NCBI RefSeq assembly: GCF_021390575.1
Contig: NZ_JAJEJQ010000002.1
Span: 124,001 to 188,000 of the forward strand
Direction: 5' to 3'
Source: Paraburkholderia adhaesiva
GTDB taxonomy: Bacteria; Pseudomonadota; Gammaproteobacteria; Burkholderiales; Burkholderiaceae
Length of the DNA: 64,000 nucleotides
The notes under the pieces are model-generated. The model was not told where the DNA came from, ran no database searches, and saw only the letters and a program-made list of their open reading frames with translations. The position numbers were made by a program, and so were the translations under genes. Numbering within the stretch: the stretch's first letter is position 1; each line of letters starts with the position of its first letter. Shown in pieces: positions 34,950-43,958 of the stretch.

Positions 34950-35174
34950 ATGTTCAACGGACACAAAAACTGGAACCACTGGAACGTGAGCCTGTGGATC
35001 AACAACGATGAGGGGCTTTACAACATGGCGCGACGTGCCGTGCGCAAGTACCCGACGCGTGAGAAGGCGGCGCGGGCGGTGTTTGAGGAATTGCAGTTCC
35101 TGGACATCTCCCACACCCCGGACGGTGCGCCGTACAGCGCGACCACGATCCGCGCCGCGATGGTTGAGATGTAA
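34950..35174 (+). CDS. Small phage protein (NWNHWNVSLWINND family)
   Basis: The 74-residue protein opens MFNGHKNWNHWNVSLWINND, a motif I recall from small uncharacterised phage and plasmid proteins (DUF7249-like). It is rich in Trp and Asn at the start and basic in the middle (RRAVRKYPTREKAAR). GAAGGAGAGG precedes the ATG. It neighbours an antirestriction gene, so a counter-defence or host-takeover role is conceivable but unproven. Confidence 0.6.
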   Translation: MFNGHKNWNHWNVSLWINNDEGLYNMARRAVRKYPTREKAARAVFEELQFLDISHTPDGAPYSATTIRAAMVEM

Positions 35175-35219
35175 CTACAGCCCCCGCGAGGGGGCACAAC
35201 CAAGTAGAGGAAACAGACC

Positions 35220-35648
35220 ATGGCCAATGAAAGGATCACGCGCACGGCGGTGCCCGAGTCCACGCGACTCAAGTTCCTGCCGAAGTACTTCACCCCGCGT
35301 CTCATGATGCAGGCCGAGGCGATGGTGTACGGCAAGGCGGGCGAGCTGTCGCAGGACTACACGGGCGGCTACTGGGAGTTTTATGAACTCTCGAACGGTG
35401 GCTTCTACCTTGCGCCGACACCTACCGCCGCGACCCCCGCCTATAACGTGGAGGTGCACGGCAACGGGTACGAGGGCGAGATGGACGCGGACGCGTTCGG
35501 ACTGACGGTGACCATGTTCGTGCTCGGTGCGCTCTGCTGGTTCGAGAACGAGACACTGCGCGAGCATTTTTCGGAGATGTACCACCGTCTGCGTGCGTAC
35601 ATCATTGAACAGGAGCACGGCGGTGAAGTACTTGCGGCGATTGACTGA
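35220..35648 (+). CDS. klcA: Antirestriction protein, KlcA/ArdB family
   Basis: The 142-residue protein matches the ArdB/KlcA fold: RLKFLPKYFTPRLMMQAEA, then GYWEFYELSNGGFYLAP and a C-terminal CWFENE helix. These proteins protect incoming DNA from type I restriction without being DNA mimics. The position in the left prophage operon fits early expression. It pairs conceptually with the folE-queD-queE genes at the other end of the prophage. Confidence 0.88.
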   Translation: MANERITRTAVPESTRLKFLPKYFTPRLMMQAEAMVYGKAGELSQDYTGGYWEFYELSNGGFYLAPTPTAATPAYNVEVHGNGYEGEMDADAFGLTVTMFVLGALCWFENETLREHFSEMYHRLRAYIIEQEHGGEVLAAID

Positions 35649-35760
35649 AACCACGGGCGACATGTGACCTCATGGGCCATGCACTCGCAATGGTAGACTG
35701 GCTCGGCCTTGCGGTTGCGCCAGGTGACCACATGGACTTTGCTTTGATCAAGGGCGGATC

Positions 35761-36156
35761 GTGACCACGGGAAAAATCAGGTGCGGTATCTGCGGGAAGC
35801 CGTTCACCCCGGCGCACCACCGGCAGCAGTACTGCTCCGAGGTGTGCCGGAAAGAGGCGCGGCGCCTGCGCAACGAACGTTACTACACGTCACGCGACAC
35901 CGGGAACGGCTGGAGTGACCCCGAGGTGCGGGCGCGTCGCAGCGTGAAACAGAAGTGTCGCGTGCTGCTGGAGAACGGCACCTGGACGCAGTATCGCAGT
36001 ATCGGTGCGGCGTTCACCGATCTCCAGCTAGAGGGGTCCGCGAAGGCGTACCGGCTCGCGATGAAAGCCGCCTGGGAACAGGCGCGCACGGGTGCGGCGT
36101 ATCTGGAAGGTGGTCGCCATCTCGTGTTCATGGTCGTGGAGGATGACGAGGGCTGA
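35761..36156 (+). CDS. Zinc-finger phage protein, unknown function
   Basis: The 131-residue protein has an N-terminal treble-clef-like CGICGKPFTPAHHRQQYCS-EVC site (four Cys within 25 residues), followed by a basic helix (KEARRLRNERYY). A C-terminal helical part follows. It may bind DNA or RNA. The start is GTG. A 30-codon frame (from 35672) ends on the same GTGA, so a tiny upstream gene may be translationally coupled to it. A strong terminator closes this rightward operon. Confidence 0.6.
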   Translation: MTTGKIRCGICGKPFTPAHHRQQYCSEVCRKEARRLRNERYYTSRDTGNGWSDPEVRARRSVKQKCRVLLENGTWTQYRSIGAAFTDLQLEGSAKAYRLAMKAAWEQARTGAAYLEGGRHLVFMVVEDDEG

Positions 36157-36178
36157 CCCCGCGTCCCGCGTCCCGCAT

Positions 36179-36202
36179 AACCCGCTTCGGCGGGTTTTTT
36201 TT
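36179..36202 (+). terminator. Rho-independent terminator between convergent prophage operons
   Basis: AACCCGC, a TTCG loop, GCGGGTT and a run of eight T form a textbook terminator 20 bases after the zinc-finger gene. The following 168 bases to the endolysin stop hold no gene. Confidence 0.95.
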
Positions 36203-36370
36203 CGCCCGCAGACCACGACTGTCGAAACACGCCTGTGGTGGTTTACCGGCGTGCTGGCTGACCTACCACGCCGGGAAAGGTCGACGAAGCCGCCACGGGC
36301 CCGGAATTCGAGTCGTGGGGCCGTTCCCGGCTTTCTGCCCAGGTGGATTGCCCAGTGTCCGTCCAGTCGA

Positions 36371-36823
36371 TCAGGCGAGACCGGGTGTGTAGGTCACCCG
36401 GCCATTGCTGCTGAAGTGGGCGGTGAGCACCTGTCGCCGCGCACCCGCGTCCAGTGCGGGGACCGAAAAATGTGTCCACGTCCCCTCCATGATGAGTTGT
36501 TCGAACCGGATGGGCGACTGCGAGATCGCGCGACATACCTGCAGCGGAGTGCCGAACCCCGGACAGATGAAGTCCGCCGCGCGCCCGCTCATGTGGTCAC
36601 TGTTCGCGGCACCGCCCACGAGCCGGTTCACACCGGGCGAGCGATAGCCCGACGAGATCAGGACCGGCAGATCGCCCAGCAGCGAACGCACCTGCTCAAG
36701 CTCGTCCGCGAGCCGCACGAGGTTATCCATCTCGCCGGGTCCTGGCTGGTTCGAGATGCCGTGCCGGGTTGCAGTCTCCGACTGCGTGAGTTCTTCGAGC
36801 GTGAAGTGTGGGGAGAGCTTCAT
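36371..36823 (-). CDS. Phage endolysin, peptidase M15 family (D-Ala-D-Ala carboxypeptidase type)
   Basis: The 150-residue enzyme cleaves peptidoglycan peptide bonds at lysis. The zinc site fits SDHMSGRAADF (His77, Asp84) and WTHFS (His118). SSGYRSPGVN precedes it, as in VanY-like M15_3 enzymes. It has no signal peptide, so release depends on the holin whose gene overlaps its start by 4 bases. No Rz/Rz1 spanin gene is visible after it. Confidence 0.92.
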   Translation of the reverse strand: MKLSPHFTLEELTQSETATRHGISNQPGPGEMDNLVRLADELEQVRSLLGDLPVLISSGYRSPGVNRLVGGAANSDHMSGRAADFICPGFGTPLQVCRAISQSPIRFEQLIMEGTWTHFSVPALDAGARRQVLTAHFSSNGRVTYTPGLA

Positions 36824-37347
36824 CGTCTGCTCCTTCGACCGAGTACCGAGTCGGCAAACCAGAAGGTGATCACCCCGGCGAAGATCGCCGCGTCATCCTC
36901 GTTCCATACGATGCTCACGAGCGACGTGACGGTGGCGGTGGTGGCGGTGCTTTCGGCCTGCAGCACGGCGTCGCGGATCACGATCAGCTTGAACGCGATA
37001 TAGAGCAGCAGCATGAGGTAGGTGGTGACCGGTCGCACGGACAGGGTGAGTGCGTCCGCCCACTTCACGCCCGAAAGTTGCGCCTGTCCCTGCTGGGCGA
37101 TCACCATCGCTTCGGCTTTCGCCCGATCGAGCGCGGCGCGTCCTTCGGCTTCGATATTCGCCGCGCCGAGCTTCGCGATGTCGAGCCGGTTGGCGAGTTC
37201 AGCACGGACTGTTTCAAGATGGAGTTCCGCGAGACGCACCGCATCGTCCTTCTGCTGGCGCGTAGTCCATGCGCTGATCATCTCGGGTATCAGGCGAAGC
37301 GCACCTCCACCGAACGCGCCGATGAGCGTCATGATGGCCGAGATCAT
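36820..37347 (-). CDS. Phage holin (3TM-holin-like)
   Basis: The 175-residue protein has a short N-terminal hydrophobic stretch (MISAIMTLIGAFGGGALRLI). A long charged helix follows (about 30-100), then two membrane segments after RPVTTYLMLLLYIAFKLIV. This matches the Holin_3TMs type, which opens the inner membrane at lysis. It overlaps the endolysin start and the preceding gene stop by 4 bases each. Confidence 0.8.
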   Translation of the reverse strand: MISAIMTLIGAFGGGALRLIPEMISAWTTRQQKDDAVRLAELHLETVRAELANRLDIAKLGAANIEAEGRAALDRAKAEAMVIAQQGQAQLSGVKWADALTLSVRPVTTYLMLLLYIAFKLIVIRDAVLQAESTATTATVTSLVSIVWNEDDAAIFAGVITFWFADSVLGRRSRR

Positions 37348-37838
37348 GGTGAGCCTCCCTTCGGTTGTGCGGTGCCTGTGACGAGCGCAAGCACATCGGG
37401 GTTCGCAGCAAGGAACAGACACAGCCTGTCGACGGGATCAATGGTGATCGGCGGTGTCGCCGCGCCGGATGCCGGAACGACGGGTGGCGGTGGCGACGTG
37501 AACCTGAACGGCATCGGCTCCGCACCGTCAGTCGGTGGCGAGACCGTACCGAGACCGGGCGGGGGCTTCTCGTACACCATCGGCGGCGGGTTAAACGAGG
37601 TGGTGGTCGGAATCTCATCCGGGACATTCAGCGGCGGCAGCACCGGTCCCTGCGACGGTTCATCGGGCACGGGCAGTTCCGCCACGCTGTCCGGTGACTC
37701 GTGCGGCGTGCGCGGGGCCTCCACCTTCGGGACCGTGGTGCTCGTGGTGCGCACCTCGGGATACGGGTCCGGCGTCTGGGAAACGGGCGTCGGCGGCAAC
37801 GGTACGGTCTCGCTTGTTGCCCTGGTGGTCTTGTCCAT
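37344..37838 (-). CDS. Proline/threonine-rich phage protein
   Basis: The 164-residue protein is strongly disordered in composition, with many P, T, S and V (for example PLPPTPVSQTPDPYPEVRTT and FNPPPMVYEKPPPGLG). A compact C-terminal helix (RLCLFLAANPDVLALVTG) follows. AAGGAG precedes the ATG, which abuts the previous stop. No family is recognised. Its place between the tail-fibre chaperone and the holin suggests a late accessory protein, perhaps a virion linker. Confidence 0.55.
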   Translation of the reverse strand: MDKTTRATSETVPLPPTPVSQTPDPYPEVRTTSTTVPKVEAPRTPHESPDSVAELPVPDEPSQGPVLPPLNVPDEIPTTTSFNPPPMVYEKPPPGLGTVSPPTDGAEPMPFRFTSPPPPVVPASGAATPPITIDPVDRLCLFLAANPDVLALVTGTAQPKGGSP

Positions 37839-37839
37839 G

Positions 37840-38268
37840 TCACTCCTTCGGCTTGTCGGGCCACTTGATCCGGTGCGGGAACCCCGTCTGCTGGGGAACA
37901 TCACGCAGCGCTTTCCGGTAGTTCCGCCAGGCGCTTGCATCACCACCCCCGTCCTCGATCCGGTTGATGGTGGTGTCCACGTCCGACAACATGCTGTTGC
38001 GCTGCGTGCGGGCCTTGTTCGATGCGGCGATGTCGTTGTATTCCTTGCCGTGCTTCTGCCATAGCGCCTTGATGTCGGCGTCGCTCGGCACGGCAAGGTC
38101 GCCGCGCTTCCAGTCGATGATCGTGGCGGGTCCGGTCTGTTTCGCGCTGCCGTGGTCGACCCAGTGCGCGGTGAGGTAGTCCACGCCGTTCACGGTGCCG
38201 GGGTAGAGCTTCTGGAGCAGGAACGCCAGTTCCTCGTGAGAGAGCATGTGCTCGATGATGCTGGCCAT
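37840..38268 (-). CDS. Phage tail (fibre) assembly chaperone-like protein
   Basis: The 142-residue protein ends with the pattern SDVDTTINRIEDGGGDASAW-RNYRKALRDVP then IKWPDKP. This is typical of the C-terminal part of phage tail assembly chaperones (PF16778-like). An N-terminal region, NGVDYLTAHWVDHGS, may contact the fibre. It lies right after the tail fibre gene, the usual place for a dedicated folding chaperone. Confidence 0.75.
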   Translation of the reverse strand: MASIIEHMLSHEELAFLLQKLYPGTVNGVDYLTAHWVDHGSAKQTGPATIIDWKRGDLAVPSDADIKALWQKHGKEYNDIAASNKARTQRNSMLSDVDTTINRIEDGGGDASAWRNYRKALRDVPQQTGFPHRIKWPDKPKE

Positions 38269-38273
38269 GATGT

Positions 38274-39266
38274 TTACGCGTTCCGCAGGAGAATGAAACG
38301 GATGAACTGGCTGTTGGTGATCCAGTTGCCGTCCGAGGTCGAACGCCAGCCGACCGACACCCACGGCGCGGGCGCGTCGATGGTCTGCCGCACGCTGATC
38401 GGTCCTGCCTCCAGAATCCCCGAGTTCCACTGGCACGTGGCATAGATCGGCGCGCGGTCATAGGCGCTGCTGTAGGCTCCCCATGCGATGTTTTTGGCAT
38501 CGAAAATGTGATCCCATACCCAGCCGTAGCCCGAGCACCAGATATTCGAATTCGCGCCCATCACGACAGCACCCCAGCCGTTATTGACAAATTCCAGGTA
38601 ATCGTTACTGACGTTGTAATGGATGCGCCAGCGAAAATCCTGATCGCGCGTGCGTGCGAAGTCGGCATAAGCCCCGTAGCCCCAGTGAGCCATCTTGATT
38701 CCGCCGTGCATGACACGAGCGCTGCCACCGTTATAGTCAGCACCCCAGAATTCAACCTCATTCTTGATGCGCCCGTTAAACTGCAGGTTGCCGCCGTCGT
38801 CGATATTCGCGACGACGGCGTTATAGGCGTTATTGATGAACTCAACGCCAGAACCTGCCGTCGAATCGGGGCCGCGCAGGTACATGAACACCTGGTCGGG
38901 CAGACGCTTGAGCGCGATCTCGGGACGGTTGCCCGCACCGTTGCCCATCGTCAGCCGCCCGGTCATCGTGTCACCGGTGCGGGCGACCTTCTGGTTCGCT
39001 ACGTCGATGGCGTAGTTCACGTTGCCCTTCACGTCACCGAGAAAGTCATCGAGCGGACCGATGTCGACCCAGCCATCGTTGGCGTTCGTGCGGCGATAGA
39101 GCCGGTGGTTCGAGGTGTTCCCCCACATCATGCCGGGGAACGTCTGGGTGGGCTCGGTGGGTCCCGTGTTATCCCCGATCAGCGCCAGAATGATCTGGTT
39201 TAACTGCGTGCGCATCTCCAGACCGGACGGGTGAGCGGGGACCTGATAGTTCGCGACCTGTGCCAT
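38274..39266 (-). CDS. Tail fibre / receptor-binding protein
   Basis: The 330-residue protein starts MAQVANYQVPAHPSGLEMRT, a short virion-attachment module (WGNTSNHRLYRRTNANDGWV). VARTGDTMTGRLTM, the common phage fibre repeat, sits at about residue 94. The rest is Gly/Trp-rich beta structure and ends WITNSQFIRFILLRNA. It follows gpJ after 2 bases. It probably forms side or terminal fibres that recognise the host surface. Confidence 0.8.
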   Translation of the reverse strand: MAQVANYQVPAHPSGLEMRTQLNQIILALIGDNTGPTEPTQTFPGMMWGNTSNHRLYRRTNANDGWVDIGPLDDFLGDVKGNVNYAIDVANQKVARTGDTMTGRLTMGNGAGNRPEIALKRLPDQVFMYLRGPDSTAGSGVEFINNAYNAVVANIDDGGNLQFNGRIKNEVEFWGADYNGGSARVMHGGIKMAHWGYGAYADFARTRDQDFRWRIHYNVSNDYLEFVNNGWGAVVMGANSNIWCSGYGWVWDHIFDAKNIAWGAYSSAYDRAPIYATCQWNSGILEAGPISVRQTIDAPAPWVSVGWRSTSDGNWITNSQFIRFILLRNA

Positions 39267-39268
39267 GT

Positions 39269-42200
39269 TCAGTTCACTCCTTTCGGTGCGTTCGTGAGTG
39301 CGATGCGTTGCGCACGCAGTTGCGCGGTGCTGCCGCCGATGAGGGCGCGATAGCCCATGCCGTTCAGCTGCTGGTGCTCGTAGCCGTAGCCGCGCGCAAT
39401 CCAGTCCGCAGTTCTCGCGACCGGGTTGCCGCCCGCCGCATAGAACGCGATGTGAAAGCCGGTGCGTGACTGCTGCGTGATCTCCCAGTAGTCACCCGTG
39501 CTCAACCCCTGGGCGATGATGTTGATGGCGGGGGTCTGCATGAACGGCACCGTGAAGGTCACGTCCGCACCTCCCACCGGCACCGGGATGTTGTTGCGCG
39601 ATTCAATCCGGTCGGGCACGTCGACCTCCACGCCACAGTCGGTGATCCCCATGCCCCACGAACGGTCCTTCACGCTGATGAGCAGGGCGAAGCGCGCGGC
39701 ACGGAACGTGAGGTCGGCCGAGATCAGCCGCTTCCACGGACTCCAGTCCTCGTCCCCGGCTTCCTCGGGCTTGACGTTCGTCATCGACACCACGATCTGT
39801 CCGCCGCCCTCGTCGATGCGTTCGCCGTCCACGTCGAGCCGCGCGTCCCAGTCGGGCCAGCGGTCAACGCTGTCGAACAGGCCGTACACCGCACCCTCCA
39901 GCATCGCCTGACACTTCACGGTGTAGACCTGTCCCATGTCGAGTGCCGGGTCCGGGTCGAAGTAGTAGCCCGCCTCGGTCGACACCGCGTAGTCGTTCTC
40001 GTCCTGTGCGATGTACAGCACGCCATAACGCACCGTGGTATTGACGCGTACCCCTTCCCATAGCGGCGGCTGGTCGAACGTGGCGACCACGTTGTAGTCG
40101 CGCAGGGTCCCCACGGTGCTGATGATGTACGCCGTGTTCTCCGAAAGTCGCCCGGACGAGTTCATGAACCTGCCCAGGTATGTGCCCCGCATGAGCGGCA
40201 CGAAGCCGTTGGACTGCGCGCCCGCGAAGCGCATGATCTCGGTGGCTTCCTCCCACATCACCTCGGTCGACATGCGCGACGAGTAGCGGATGACCACCTG
40301 TCCGCCCACGATCACATCAAGGTTCTCGGCAGGACGCCAGCGCAGTTGCGCCGCGTCGTTGATGATGTCCAGTTGAAAGTCCTGCATGTCCTCGGGCGGA
40401 CGATTCAGCGCCACGATCTCGACCGTGAGCGCCGACGCGACGCTTCGGATACCGAGCGAGTTCACCGCCACGACCGTGAAGAACCACGTGCCCGCCCGTG
40501 TGGGCTGGATGTCGATGCTCGACATGAAGCTCTGCGTAAATACCGGCGTATCGTCCTGGAACTGATGGCTGATCTCGAAGCGCACGGCACCGACCGGCGC
40601 GAGCCACGAGAAGGTCGCGCGGGCTGCGACCACCACCGGATTGACCTGATACAGCGACTCCATCACGCGCAGTTCGGTCGGCGGACCGACGAAGAACGGA
40701 TTCAGGATGCCGGTGGGGATCGGCTGCAGCCGCAGGTTGTGTTCGATGGCGGCGAACTTGTCGGGGCGGTAGGCGACGCCCTGCATCTCGACGTTGCCCT
40801 CGTCATCCTCGGTGCAACTCACACATCGCCACTGTTCGTTCTCCGCAACGTTGGCCGAGAGTGCCCACATCGCCAGGCGATCGGGCAGCGCACGCAACGC
40901 CGAGGTGAGCCACACCGAGTCGGTTGTCGCCATCGGATTCAGGATGCCGACACGCTGCATCGATCCATCGGGCAGCAGGAGGGTGATGGAGTAGGACACA
41001 CCGGGCAGGAATTCGACCGGGGAATCAAGCTGCAGCCACGTCGCCGTCGCATTGAGCACGCGCCCGCCGTTGCGGAAACCTGCGCGCACCGGGTCTGCCG
41101 TGTAGAACACATCGCCCGGTCGGGCGAACGCCCCGTTGATCGAGGTCTTGAACGTGACGGTCTCGGAGAGCATCTGCTCGGTGAGCAGTATCCATCGACC
41201 GGTGCGCGCGGCCTGTCCGCGTGAGGTACAGCCCGTCGCCACGACGCTGATCTCACGCAGCCCCCACTTGTCGATGCCGTCGCGGTCCTCGACGTATTCA
41301 ATCTCCTGCTCGTACCGGTTAGCGGGATTGCTCCACGTGACGAGTGCGACCGTGTGCCGTTGATTAAGCGGCGTGCCCTGGTAGGTAAAGCGTCCGTCGA
41401 TCACGTTGGCCGGGGTGAACGTCATCACCGGCTCGCCGGGGATGTCCGCACCGATGATCATCTGGCCGGCACTCCAGAACACGATGCCGTTGAAGATCGA
41501 GGCGAGGTTCTGCACGAGCGAGATGGCTTCCTCCCGGCTCTGCAGATAGATGTTGCAGGTGTAGCGCGGCTCCCATCCGCCGAAGCCATTCGGCACCATC
41601 CCGTCGCAGTACTGGCCGATGGAGTAGAGCGTCCACTTGTCGATCATCGCGGGTGACACGTAGTCACCGAGCCCGAAGCGTGACGTGGTGATGAGGTCAT
41701 AGAGCACCCACGCCGGGTTATCCGTCCACGCAACCTTGAAGTCGCCCGCCCAGAAGCCGTAGTACGCCCGTGTCCACGGATCGTAGTTGCTCGGCACCTG
41801 TACCCGGCGCATCCGCATGTCGAAAGCGAGCTTGGGAATCTGCCGGAACGTCGACGCGTCGATCTGCACGCCGCAGATCGCGCTGTTGCTGTACATCAGG
41901 TTCGACTGCACGATCTCGGTGATGCTTTCCCACTGGAAAGAATCGACGAGATACACCGTGTTCGAATCGGGGGTGAGCCGCCTGATGCGGAAGTCATAGG
42001 ACCCGCCACCGCCGAAGCGGGCAAGCTGGATGCGGTAACTGCGCTGGTAGCGGCTCGTGGTCTTGCCGCTCACCGTGTCGATCCACACCTGCTGCCAGCC
42101 GCCACCTTCGCGCTGCAGGTCAATCGCAAGCTGTACCGTGGCACCGGTCACGTCTCCCGTGCCCACATCGGTCGACGAGAGCGATGGAAAGCCGATGGTC

Positions 42201-42598
42201 AGTCGCACGGCGTCGAGGTTCGGATTCGTCACGCTGCGCACGACCGGCGCGTGAACGGTCACGGTGATACCGACCGACTGCTCGGACTCGACCTCACTGA
42301 AGCCGTTGATCGGTGCCTGTACGGGTGTGCCGCTACGCCATTCGATAGCCGCGCCGACAAAGTTGAACGTGCCGTCCGGGTTCTGCAGTGGCGTGTCATC
42401 GACGAACACGCTCTGCCAGCCGTTCACAAAACCCTCGAATTCGCCCTCACCGATGAGGTTGATCACACGGGCGAACTGGGTGGAGCGCAACGAGTCGGGT
42501 GACTCCTGCGGCGTGCGCGCACCGCCTCCGCTGCCACCTCCCTTGCCGCCACCACCGCCCCCCGCGCCGATAACGACCGGGAGCCGTTCGGTATCCAT
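39269..42598 (-). CDS. Host specificity protein J (central tail fibre)
   Basis: The 1109-residue protein of lambda gpJ type forms the tail tip. It opens with a Gly-rich segment (GAGGGGGGKGGGSGGG), then SLRSTQFARVINLIGEGEFE. The baseplate-hub-like domain and fibronectin-type III repeats (around APVGAVRFEISHQF, then ITVVAVNSLGIRSVASAL-type sequence) follow. The C-terminal 120 residues probably contact the receptor. It is the normal size for the family and follows gpI by 5 bases. Confidence 0.93.
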   Translation of the reverse strand: MDTERLPVVIGAGGGGGGKGGGSGGGARTPQESPDSLRSTQFARVINLIGEGEFEGFVNGWQSVFVDDTPLQNPDGTFNFVGAAIEWRSGTPVQAPINGFSEVESEQSVGITVTVHAPVVRSVTNPNLDAVRLTIGFPSLSSTDVGTGDVTGATVQLAIDLQREGGGWQQVWIDTVSGKTTSRYQRSYRIQLARFGGGGSYDFRIRRLTPDSNTVYLVDSFQWESITEIVQSNLMYSNSAICGVQIDASTFRQIPKLAFDMRMRRVQVPSNYDPWTRAYYGFWAGDFKVAWTDNPAWVLYDLITTSRFGLGDYVSPAMIDKWTLYSIGQYCDGMVPNGFGGWEPRYTCNIYLQSREEAISLVQNLASIFNGIVFWSAGQMIIGADIPGEPVMTFTPANVIDGRFTYQGTPLNQRHTVALVTWSNPANRYEQEIEYVEDRDGIDKWGLREISVVATGCTSRGQAARTGRWILLTEQMLSETVTFKTSINGAFARPGDVFYTADPVRAGFRNGGRVLNATATWLQLDSPVEFLPGVSYSITLLLPDGSMQRVGILNPMATTDSVWLTSALRALPDRLAMWALSANVAENEQWRCVSCTEDDEGNVEMQGVAYRPDKFAAIEHNLRLQPIPTGILNPFFVGPPTELRVMESLYQVNPVVVAARATFSWLAPVGAVRFEISHQFQDDTPVFTQSFMSSIDIQPTRAGTWFFTVVAVNSLGIRSVASALTVEIVALNRPPEDMQDFQLDIINDAAQLRWRPAENLDVIVGGQVVIRYSSRMSTEVMWEEATEIMRFAGAQSNGFVPLMRGTYLGRFMNSSGRLSENTAYIISTVGTLRDYNVVATFDQPPLWEGVRVNTTVRYGVLYIAQDENDYAVSTEAGYYFDPDPALDMGQVYTVKCQAMLEGAVYGLFDSVDRWPDWDARLDVDGERIDEGGGQIVVSMTNVKPEEAGDEDWSPWKRLISADLTFRAARFALLISVKDRSWGMGITDCGVEVDVPDRIESRNNIPVPVGGADVTFTVPFMQTPAINIIAQGLSTGDYWEITQQSRTGFHIAFYAAGGNPVARTADWIARGYGYEHQQLNGMGYRALIGGSTAQLRAQRIALTNAPKGVN

Positions 42599-42603
42599 GA
42601 CCG

Positions 42604-43173
42604 TCAGAGCAGCAGTTCGTTATTGGTGGAGAAGCCGACACTGATGATCGCGGAACCCACCCGCATCCGACCGTAGCCGAGCGGCACACACCCGCCCTGG
42701 CCCATCGTGTTCACGGCACCATCGAACGCGAGCGACGGCTCGTTCTCGGGCTTCTCGGGGGTGGGTTCGGCCTTCTGTCGTGGCGAGAGCAGCTGCGCGA
42801 TACCGGAGAGCGCGAGCGCCGCGCCCATGCTCGCCATCGCGGTCGTGATCCCGGCCAGCGACGCAGGCAGCACGAACGCGAGTGCCACGAGGGCGATCCC
42901 GGCGAGAATCTTGCCGAACGCGCCCGCGCCCTGCACGAGCGGCACCACACACAGGGTCCCGGTCGACTGTGGATAGTGGAGGTCGCTCTCGTCATAGTCC
43001 TGGGTGTCACCACGCACGAGGAACGGGCGGTTGGCGTTGTCCTGAAAGTACGCGCGCAGTCCTGGTAGCTGCACGATTAGTGCGTGAAGCGCCTCGCGTG
43101 GCGAGTGGACATCAAGCGTCCACCCGTCACCGAAGCGGGTCCGCAGACCGCCGAAAAAACGCACGGTGAGCAT
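42604..43173 (-). CDS. Tail assembly protein I
   Basis: The 189-residue protein of lambda gpI type has a ubiquitin-like N-terminal domain (MLTVRFFGGLRTRFGDGW and REALHALIVQLPG). A hydrophobic hairpin (ILAGIALVALAFVLPASLAG) follows near residues 88-125. Its C-terminus ends in NELLL. It works with gpK and gpL in tail-tip initiation. Confidence 0.88.
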   Translation of the reverse strand: MLTVRFFGGLRTRFGDGWTLDVHSPREALHALIVQLPGLRAYFQDNANRPFLVRGDTQDYDESDLHYPQSTGTLCVVPLVQGAGAFGKILAGIALVALAFVLPASLAGITTAMASMGAALALSGIAQLLSPRQKAEPTPEKPENEPSLAFDGAVNTMGQGGCVPLGYGRMRVGSAIISVGFSTNNELLL

Positions 43174-43175
43174 GA

Positions 43176-43958
43176 TCAGCCCTCCTGCATGAAATTCCGG
43201 TGACGAAGGATTGCGGTGGTGCGGCGCTGGTAGAACTCGCCGTAGTACTCGCGGCGCGACGGCTGGTCGATCAGGTGATGCAGCAGGACGTTCCCGCCGA
43301 CATAGACCGCCGCATGGTTCTCGCGCGGTGTGCGGATGCGCATGAGGATCACGTCATGCGGGCGCAGCAGCCGGAGCGCGTCGGCGTCGATGCCTTCCGC
43401 CTCGGGTGATGCGTGGTCCCATACCGCCGTGAGTCCTTCGCGTGCGAAGTTCTCGCGGTAGAGGTCCGGCCCGTCGGTGTGTTCCCACCATCCCCACTTG
43501 CGCGGGTAGTCGGTGAGTGCGATCCCCAGTTCGGTTGCGTAGTAGTCGCGGATGATCCCGTAGCAGTCGTGAACCCCATGAACGAACGTGCGACCGGTAA
43601 GCGGCGCGATGAACGGCGCGGGATCGTTGATCGTGAACGAGCCGGTGGGGTGGTTCACGATCAGCCAGGGCAGACCGGTGCGTGACATCCAGTCCCGGTC
43701 CGCGTCGGTGGGGACCGGTGAGGTGTATACATGCGAATGCGCGTAGGCCACCGGGGTTCCGGCCTGTTCCGCGGCAATGAGGTCCTGCGGGTGCATCGCG
43801 AACCGGTCACGCTCATTTGCCACGTTGCGGCACGGCATGTACTGGAGTTCACCGTCGACGCGCCGCACGATCACGCCGCAGCACTCGTGGGGCGCTTCAG
43901 CCCCGGCGTGGATGCGCACCATCGGCACCATCGTCGAAAGATCACTGTTGCGTGCCAT
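43176..43958 (-). CDS. Tail assembly protein K (JAMM + NlpC/P60)
   Basis: The 260-residue two-domain protein has two enzyme-like domains. A JAMM/Mov34 metalloprotease-like domain (about 1-120) has Glu25, His74-Ser-His76 and Asp87, with Thr in place of the usual Ser. An NlpC/P60 domain follows with the catalytic Cys132 in HDCYGIIRDYY and a His in NHAAVYVGG. In lambdoid tails gpK helps build the tip and may open peptidoglycan during entry. Its start overlaps the lipoprotein gene by 17 bases. Confidence 0.92.
   Translation of the reverse strand: MARNSDLSTMVPMVRIHAGAEAPHECCGVIVRRVDGELQYMPCRNVANERDRFAMHPQDLIAAEQAGTPVAYAHSHVYTSPVPTDADRDWMSRTGLPWLIVNHPTGSFTINDPAPFIAPLTGRTFVHGVHDCYGIIRDYYATELGIALTDYPRKWGWWEHTDGPDLYRENFAREGLTAVWDHASPEAEGIDADALRLLRPHDVILMRIRTPRENHAAVYVGGNVLLHHLIDQPSRREYYGEFYQRRTTAILRHRNFMQEG

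Noticed and set aside
36243..36536. Minus-strand frame after the endolysin considered as an Rz/spanin
   Set aside because: It has no membrane segment or lipobox, overlaps the endolysin in another frame and looks like shadow sequence.
39269..42598. Long open frames on the plus strand across the prophage late genes
   Set aside because: They are mirror frames of high-GC coding sequence; the minus-strand proteins have clear family motifs and overlapping operon structure.
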